Positions 6,155 through 10,088 of a stretch of 10,088 nt of DNA are shown piece after piece (positions within the stretch are counted from its first letter, which is position 1; each line of letters begins with the position of its first letter). The notes beneath the pieces are model-generated. The model was given only the letters and a program-made list of their open reading frames with translations. It had not been told where the DNA came from and made no database searches. The translations under genes were made by a program, and so were the position numbers. This DNA comes from an uncultured Bacteroidota bacterium (lineage in GTDB: Bacteria; Bacteroidota; Bacteroidia; Chitinophagales; Chitinophagaceae). The stretch spans positions 1 to 10,088 of the forward strand of contig CAMLGR010000162.1 in NCBI GenBank assembly GCA_946479615.1, written 5' to 3'.

Positions 6155-6673
6155 TTAACTAGGTTTCTTATTCTTAGGCTTATTTTGTCTCGAATTTAGT
6201 TGATCTATATCCTCGATATCTTTTTGTCTGGCATTAGCTTTTTTGGAAATAATAAGGTCGTCGTAAGAAATGATATTTATATCTACACCTTCTATATTCA
6301 CTGTTTCTTTATTATTATAAGAAATGCTAAATTTAGAAAGACCAGATATAGTTGGCAAAAAAATCAATTGTAGCTATTTCCAATTCGAATCTAAAAAATG
6401 ATTTGTATGGATCCGGGGTTTGCTCCTGTTTAAATTCGGAAACATTCTGCCCTAATTCTTCCAATGCATTTAGAAGGCTAAAATAATTTTTATAGCTTGG
6501 GTTGTACCAGAAATCAAAGTCGTATTTCTCCGCAATTTGCCCTGCAGGAGCAGCTGACATACGATAATATCCATAAAAGGCAACAGATGCCCCGCCAACT
6601 ATTAAGTATTCAACTGCGTGTTTAGAAGGATTTTGCAAACTCTTGAGATATTTTCGATTAAATTATTATCCAT
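6155..6673 (-). pseudogene. Nucleotidyltransferase (AbiEii/MNT-like), two frameshifts
   Basis: Read across frames, this encodes about 172 residues of a cytosolic nucleotidyltransferase-fold protein. The ATG at 6673 starts MDNNLIENISRVCKILL, then needs one extra base near 6618-6625 to continue KHAVEYLIVGGASVAFYGYYR. The VGG turn and DFDFWYNP (DxD-type metal ligands) are typical. A second lesion lies in the run of seven A at 6357-6363: removing one base joins FELEIATIDF to LPTISGLSKF, and the rest ends KDIEDIDQL, usual for such proteins. The gene is 15 bp behind a 55-residue ORF with which it probably formed a toxin-antitoxin-like pair. Homopolymer sequencing error could explain the second lesion, but hardly both. 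The exact family (AbiEii-like or DUF6036-like) is uncertain. Confidence 0.75.
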
Positions 6674-6708
6674 AACCTAAGCAAGCACCTAGTTAGATAT
6701 CTTAGGTT
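6674..6708 (-). promoter_or_regulatory. Intercistronic hairpin abutting a start codon
   Basis: In the minus-strand RNA, AACCTAAG (6708-6701) in the last codons of the 55-residue gene pairs perfectly with CTTAGGTT (6681-6674). The second arm directly precedes the AUG at 6673. The stop codon of the small gene (6691-6689) is in the loop. Translation of the small gene would open the stem, so translational coupling is plausible. Confidence 0.45.
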
Positions 6709-6856
6709 TGCTTTCTTTAGTCAATTTTGATCTCAAAAGGTTAAAAAAATTTATTAACTCCCTTTTGTAGGTTGTAGGACTATGTTTCTTTGAAACAGTT
6801 GAAGGTGAACTTGATTTCAATTCATCAAAAGATGTATATCGTTTTAAAGTTTGCAT
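6689..6856 (-). CDS. 55-residue small protein upstream of the nucleotidyltransferase
   Basis: The frame runs from ATG at 6856 to TAG at 6691-6689 and is intact. The product starts MQTLKRYTSFDELKSS, continues through a serine/threonine/lysine-rich middle and a hydrophobic helix-like RELINFFNLLRSKL (about 32-45), and ends KESKPKISN. It is strongly basic overall, with no signal peptide or membrane segment. It lies 15 bp upstream of the broken nucleotidyltransferase gene and is linked to it by a hairpin, so the two probably formed one cassette. I infer that it is the antitoxin or accessory half; I do not recognise a named family. Being outside the damaged gene, it may persist because it is harmless or still binds something. 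Confidence 0.6.
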   Translation of the reverse strand: MQTLKRYTSFDELKSSSPSTVSKKHSPTTYKRELINFFNLLRSKLTKESKPKISN

Positions 6857-6956
6857 ATATATTATATGAGCTTGGTATTCGCTTATAAATATACAAAAAT
6901 CCTGACTAATTATTTAATGAATTCACTCTAACCATCTATCTCTTAATTAACAGATC

Positions 6957-7076
6957 AAATCGTCGGATTTCAAGAAAACCCTTATCACAAAAGTCCTCTC
7001 TGGCTCCAACCCTAAACACAAAGGAAAGAAACAGGGCGCACTGCCTGTTCCTGTTTCTCTTTTTGTTCCTCTTCCT
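6957..7076. repeat. Dispersed repeat, copy 4 with extended flank
   Basis: The 5' block AAATCGTCGGATTTCAA (6957-6973) matches 3034-3050 at 16 of 17 positions. The hairpin lies at about 7027-7058: AGAAACAGG (7027-7035) and CCTGTTTCT (7050-7058), with loop bases GCGCACTG nearly identical to copy 3. CACAAAGGAAAG just before it resembles CACAGAGGAAAG behind tRNA-Leu. It lies directly behind the stop codon of the lectin gene and may end its transcript. Confidence 0.65.
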
Positions 7077-7082
7077 CCCCCA

Positions 7083-7922
7083 CTATTTCTTTACAATCTT
7101 CACAACCCCTTGTTCCCCTTTCAATACATATACCCCGTTTTGCCATCCGGAGATATCAATTATTTGACTGCCCGCAATAAATTTCTTATTGAACATAATC
7201 CTTCCGGCCAAATCATAGGCTGTAATAACCTGGGAAGTTTTACTTATAACCGTTACTGTATGATCAGCAGGGCTTGGAAAAGCAGATAAGAGCGGCTGCA
7301 ACTCTTCCATATAAATTTTTACGATGGCGCTATACCGGAATTTTCCATCCTGGTCCTCCATTTTCAATCGGTAATAATAGGCTGGCGGTCCGGCCAATAC
7401 CTGGTCATCGAATTGATAATCGCCATTGCTAGTCGCAGCAACGGAATGCAATGGCTTAAATACAACACCATCAGAACTTTTTTCAATATCAAACTGGCGA
7501 AAATTATCTTCGTTTTCACTTCGCCAGTTCAAATGAACGCTGCCTGCATCTTCAATCGCCGTAAATGAAACGAGCTTTAACGGCAACGAAGTTGAATACC
7601 GGGCCTGTATGTATAGCCGCTTTACCGTGCCGCCACAAGGATCACCAAATATTCCGTTATTAGCATCAATACTTGCCGTGGATTGACCGATCAGTGCCGC
7701 TTCCACAATGGCCTGGCTGTTGGTGGCATGGCAGGAACCAAAAGTGAAACTGCCGCAGTTGCCATCAGGAGTACCATAACTTGCAAATTCAACACTGACA
7801 AAAGAACTTCCCGGAGGAGCTGTGAGAGTAACGGTACTTCCTTCAGCTGCGGTGCCGCAAATTACCTGGCCATTTACCAGGAAAAAGATCATCGAAAAAA
7901 CGAACGTAAAAACCATTTTCAT
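7083..7922 (-). CDS. T9SS-exported SUEL-type lectin domain protein
   Basis: This 279-residue protein is probably exported through Sec and T9SS and may bind surface or environmental sugars. A signal peptide covers about 1-19 (MKMVFTFVFSMIFFLVNG). Residues about 22-109 resemble a galactose-binding SUEL lectin domain: FASYGTPDGNCGSF, GSCHATNS, FGDPCGGT and KRLYIQARY all fit. The fibronectin-III-like segment LPLKLVSFTA to about 205 is a linker type common in T9SS cargo. The C-terminal 70 residues (FPSPADHTVTV, YDLAGRIMF, NGVYVLKG, ending VVKIVKK) form a type A T9SS sorting domain. Only four cysteines remain (C22, C56, C64, C96); several canonical SUEL cysteines are absent. The gene stands alone, with a hairpin repeat behind its stop. 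ATG at 7922 gives the best signal peptide. Confidence 0.88.
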   Translation of the reverse strand: MKMVFTFVFSMIFFLVNGQVICGTAAEGSTVTLTAPPGSSFVSVEFASYGTPDGNCGSFTFGSCHATNSQAIVEAALIGQSTASIDANNGIFGDPCGGTVKRLYIQARYSTSLPLKLVSFTAIEDAGSVHLNWRSENEDNFRQFDIEKSSDGVVFKPLHSVAATSNGDYQFDDQVLAGPPAYYYRLKMEDQDGKFRYSAIVKIYMEELQPLLSAFPSPADHTVTVISKTSQVITAYDLAGRIMFNKKFIAGSQIIDISGWQNGVYVLKGEQGVVKIVKK

Positions 7923-7953
7923 AATTCATGCTTGATTTAAATAGGTAAATAAT

Positions 7954-7969
7954 CCTGCGCTCCGGCAGG
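7954..7969 (-). other. Small hairpin in the lectin-gene leader
   Basis: CCTGC (7954-7958) and GCAGG (7965-7969) pair around a six-base loop, about 32 bp upstream of the lectin ATG. It is short but GC-rich in an AT-rich leader. No known riboswitch or thermometer is recognised, and I see nothing else definite in the intergenic stretch 7923-8126. Confidence 0.25.
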
Positions 7970-8126
7970 CAACAACCAGGCAATTCTTAGAAATGCAATC
8001 AATCTGGCCGATTATATTTCGGGGAGAGACTAATGAATACTGCATTGGTGGAATGCAAGGTGGCTAATTTATTGGCGAATATAAATATAGTTATCTTTAT
8101 ATATGCAATAATTTAAATGCCTTTTT

Positions 8127-8737
8127 CTATAACTCAATTAATTCCCTGTCTGCCCAGACCACCTTTATTCCATATTGACCTGAATGAATAGTCAGGCTGC
8201 TTCCATGCATACAACTTAATTTCAGTATCACCATGCTGTTTACTTTTTTAGAAAGTAGCATCACCGATAAACGGCAGTTAGTCGCTTTTCTTAAGCCGAG
8301 ATCATAAATAAAGGGGACTTCGCTGTCTATTCTTAAATCAATATGTTTGGCCAGGAGGCCATATAGCAATATCGCTTCAAAATAATATCCTGCCAGGTAA
8401 GTTCTTCTGAAATGATCTTTATTTCTTTACCGTTTTTATTTACCGCTGTGACCTGAAGAACATCAAATGACGAGTAGCGAGGGCAAATTCTGTTCCGACA
8501 AGTAATGTTTTATGACTATGATGGAATTGTCCGGAATATTAAATTTGAAACTTTGTGTTCCCGGATGAAGACATAAGTTTTCGCCGTCATTCGAATAGCA
8601 AAAACTTTTTCAGATCGTTACCATGGGTGGTAAAATTCCCAAAGTAAGCCGAGCCCGCAACGCCATTATCTGTGATCGTTATTTCGTTTTGCTAGAAAAG
8701 CCTGAAAATTTTCAGCAATCCGGGAAAATTCCAACAT
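8127..8737 (-). pseudogene. Decayed gene of unknown family, several frameshifts
   Basis: One protein of about 200 residues can be followed on the minus strand only by changing frame several times. The segments are: ENFQAFLAK (start near ATG 8737), then NEITITDNGVAGSAYFGN to KFLLFE, then NDGENLCLHPGTQSFKFNIPDN, then LLVGTEFALATRH, then FDVLQVTAVNKNGKEIKI to TWQDIIL, then an intact tail of about 80 codons (LLAKHIDLRIDSEVPFIYDLGL to ADRELIEL, TAG/stop at 8127). Each segment has plausible amino-acid composition and they abut in order, as expected for an old gene with at least four small indels. It starts about 20 bp behind the DUF4199 gene on the same strand, so it was probably the last gene of that operon. 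No family is recognised; the 80-codon open tail alone should not be read as a real gene. Confidence 0.55.
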
Positions 8738-8756
8738 CTGCGGAATACTCCCTGTC

Positions 8757-9296
8757 TTATACCGTTGCTGCCTGGGTACTGTCATTTTTTCTTTTCAGGA
8801 TCAATGCCGCGATCAGCGTAATAATCAGCCCTACGGGGAGTATTTCCACATAGGTCATGATGATGATAAAAAATTCATTTTTAGACCACTCCGCCATCTT
8901 TTTCATCTCCCCTGTTTTCTCCGCAATTGTTGCCGCACTGGCACCGCTGGCTTTTAACTGATCAAGTGTACGCGCAAAATATTTATCGTAGAAATCAGGC
9001 ATGAAAAAATGATAATTGATCAACCAGCTAATCACGTAAAGCGTAGAAGCAACCAGGGTAATGAGCAGACCCACTTTGAAGGCTTTCCCAAAACTGATCA
9101 CTCCATTATTGTATTTATCACGGTAGTTTTTAACTCCTACAAAGATCAGGGAGAAGGCAATGATCATACTGGCATACCCATAGATCATCCCGTTTTCGAA
9201 ATCGCCGGAAGTACAAAAAATGGCCGTAGAAATAGCTCCCATAATACTTACGATCACCCCACCGATACCTCCGCAAACAAGAACAATTTTTTTCAT
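8757..9296 (-). CDS. DUF4199-family membrane protein
   Basis: This 179-residue inner-membrane protein has four hydrophobic segments: about 4-27 (IVLVCGGIGGVIVSIMGAIS), 38-55, 75-95 (VGLLITLVASTLYVISWLI) and 145-167 (IIIMTYVEILPVGLIITLIA). Between segments two and three lies the short NYRDKYNNGVISFGKAFKVG loop typical of DUF4199 proteins; between three and four lies a polar, charged loop of about 50 residues. The C-terminus is basic (LKRKND), so probably cytosolic. The biochemical role of DUF4199 is unknown. It is 118 bp behind a membrane-bound LuxR-type regulator on the same strand, a pairing that I associate with Bacteroidota genomes, so the two may act together. Confidence 0.85.
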   Translation of the reverse strand: MKKIVLVCGGIGGVIVSIMGAISTAIFCTSGDFENGMIYGYASMIIAFSLIFVGVKNYRDKYNNGVISFGKAFKVGLLITLVASTLYVISWLINYHFFMPDFYDKYFARTLDQLKASGASAATIAEKTGEMKKMAEWSKNEFFIIIMTYVEILPVGLIITLIAALILKRKNDSTQAATV

Positions 9297-9414
9297 TTGA
9301 TTAATTTTGGTTTGATGAATAAGCCGTAAAAATCAGGTTTGTCGCGCTTTTCAGGCTCATACTTTCGGGTGATTTTGTGGTTTACCTTCTTTTTTCACCC
9401 AAAAAGCTGAGGTT

Positions 9415-9888
9415 TCAGGGGATTAAACCCATACGCTTTGCCTTTTCGATCGCCTGTGTTCTTCGCTGCACATCCATTTTCTCAAATATTTTTGAAGAAT
9501 GTGTCTTGATTGTATTCAGGGAAACAAATAATTGTTTGGCAATTTCCTGGTTGCTGAGCCCTTCCGCCATCAACTGCAACACTTCCAGTTCTCTTTTACT
9601 CATACCGAGAGTAGCCAGCGCATTTTCATTGATGGTAAAAGGAACACCGGGATCCTTGTAAAGGTATTTTTCGACCACAACAGTTTCAACCTTCGGCTTG
9701 ATCAGCTTACTGGCCAGCCAAATGCCCAGCGAGGTAAAGATGATCGCAATGGCACCGATATAGATATCAATGGAATGATCAAAAATTATAAACTTCAACT
9801 GGAGCCAGTTAAGCAAAAATAAAAGCCCGCCCAGGAGTACTCCATATAAAAGATTGGCCTTATTTTTTGCTAACAGTTTGCTGATCAT
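9415..9888 (-). CDS. Membrane-anchored LuxR/GerE helix-turn-helix regulator
   Basis: This 157-residue protein has two transmembrane helices at about 12-33 (ANLLYGVLLGGLLFLLNWLQ) and 40-62 (IDIYIGAIAIIFTSLGIWLA), then a linker with a short coiled or beta segment (VETVVVEKYLYKD). A GerE-type DNA-binding domain follows at about 92-157: LSKRELEVLQLMAEGLSNQEIAKQ-like start, then LFVSLNTIKTHSSKIFEKM as the recognition helix, ending near KAKRMGLIP. There is no receiver or sensor domain, so the membrane part, or a partner such as the DUF4199 protein encoded downstream, must supply any signal. DNA binding from the membrane is inferred. Its target is unknown; the promoters of its own operon are candidates. 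Confidence 0.9.
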   Translation of the reverse strand: MISKLLAKNKANLLYGVLLGGLLFLLNWLQLKFIIFDHSIDIYIGAIAIIFTSLGIWLASKLIKPKVETVVVEKYLYKDPGVPFTINENALATLGMSKRELEVLQLMAEGLSNQEIAKQLFVSLNTIKTHSSKIFEKMDVQRRTQAIEKAKRMGLIP

Positions 9889-9913
9889 CGGGCTGTGTTT
9901 ACCAGGTGGTTTT

Positions 9914-9932
9914 GATATATAGAAAGATATAT
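9914..9932 (-). promoter_or_regulatory. Putative promoter region of the LuxR-DUF4199 operon
   Basis: On the minus strand TATCTTTC (9929-9922) matches TAnnTTTG at seven of eight consensus-relevant positions, about 34 bases before the ATG at 9888. A direct repeat GATATAT (9914-9920 and 9926-9932, 12 bp apart on the plus strand) overlaps it and could be a regulator site. The region is AT-rich, so this is weak. Confidence 0.3.
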
Positions 9933-9969
9933 GTCCGGAAGGGACTAAAGTACAAAAATTAATTATTCG

Positions 9970-10088
9970 TCAGGCGCTGCTTTTACTACCGGAGATGGAC
10001 GGTCTTCTTATTTTTATATAGCCGATCAAATCAATAAGAAACTTTGGAATCGTGGAAGACCGGAATCCAACACCATATTCGCCGAGCG
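9970..10088 (-). CDS. Possible 3' end of an unidentified gene
   Basis: A minus-strand frame is open from the window edge to TGA at 9972-9970: 38 codons reading EYGVGFRSSTIPKFLIDLIG near its start and ending SGSKSSA. No domain is recognisable. A chance open frame of this length is not improbable, so it is only a candidate. If real, it lies about 80 bp upstream of the LuxR-type gene on the same strand. Confidence 0.3.
   Translation of the reverse strand, partial: LGEYGVGFRSSTIPKFLIDLIGYIKIRRPSISGSKSSA

Noticed and set aside
62..7076. Repeated hairpins as a CRISPR array
   Set aside because: Copies are kilobases apart, vary in length and have no spacer periodicity or cas genes nearby.
7923..8126. 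Riboswitch or RNA gene in the lectin leader
   Set aside because: Only one small hairpin is visible; no conserved riboswitch core or terminator is recognisable.
9297..9360. Tiny minus-strand ORF (19 codons, ATG near 9359) between the LuxR-type and DUF4199 genes
   Set aside because: Too short, with no initiation signal or conserved composition to separate it from chance.

Overview
The window looks like an accessory stretch of a Bacteroidota chromosome, probably near Chitinophagaceae. That placement is inference. It rests on a type IX secretion (T9SS) C-terminal sorting domain, a DUF4199 protein next to a membrane-anchored LuxR-type regulator, an MG2/plug-type surface protein, the absence of clear Shine-Dalgarno sequences, and promoter boxes fitting the Bacteroidota TAnnTTTG consensus.

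Layout. Positions 1-53 are the 3' part of a tRNA-Leu(CAG) gene, followed by a long GA/TC-rich hairpin and a second, classical terminator hairpin. A complete IS481-family insertion sequence (271-1478) carries terminal inverted repeats and a perfect 7-bp target duplication. It has landed between that terminator and the 3' end of a minus-strand operon. The operon consists of a zeta-toxin-like P-loop kinase (2243-1659) and an overlapping 58-residue gene (1669-1493). Divergent from it is a yefM-yoeB toxin-antitoxin pair (2518-3032) with three operator boxes spaced exactly 12 bp apart. Convergent with that pair is a very long minus-strand gene (5926-3164) for an exported protein with an MG2-like N-terminus and a TonB-plug-like domain but no beta-barrel.

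Upstream of the long gene lies a third toxin-antitoxin-like cassette: an intact 55-residue ORF (6856-6689) followed by a nucleotidyltransferase gene broken by two frameshifts (6673-6155). Next is a T9SS-exported protein with a SUEL-type (sea-urchin-egg lectin) domain (7922-7083). After that come a badly decayed gene (8737-8127), a DUF4199 membrane protein (9296-8757) and a membrane-tethered LuxR/GerE helix-turn-helix protein (9888-9415). A possible 3' end of another minus-strand gene lies at the right edge.

Two themes stand out. First, the left half is a tRNA-adjacent accumulation of TA-type cassettes, an insertion sequence and broken genes, as in a decaying genomic island. Second, a dispersed hairpin repeat with AGAAACAG/GGAACAG arms occurs four times, three of them just behind the 3' ends of genes, and its flanks share further similarity, some of it resembling a tRNA 3' end. 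Several small genes and regulatory structures are too short for normal ORF calling: the 58- and 55-residue partners, the YefM operator, a hairpin over the transposase start codon, and a hairpin abutting the nucleotidyltransferase start codon. No complete new defence system is evident; the best candidates for undescribed biology are the two small-partner cassettes and the repeat family.
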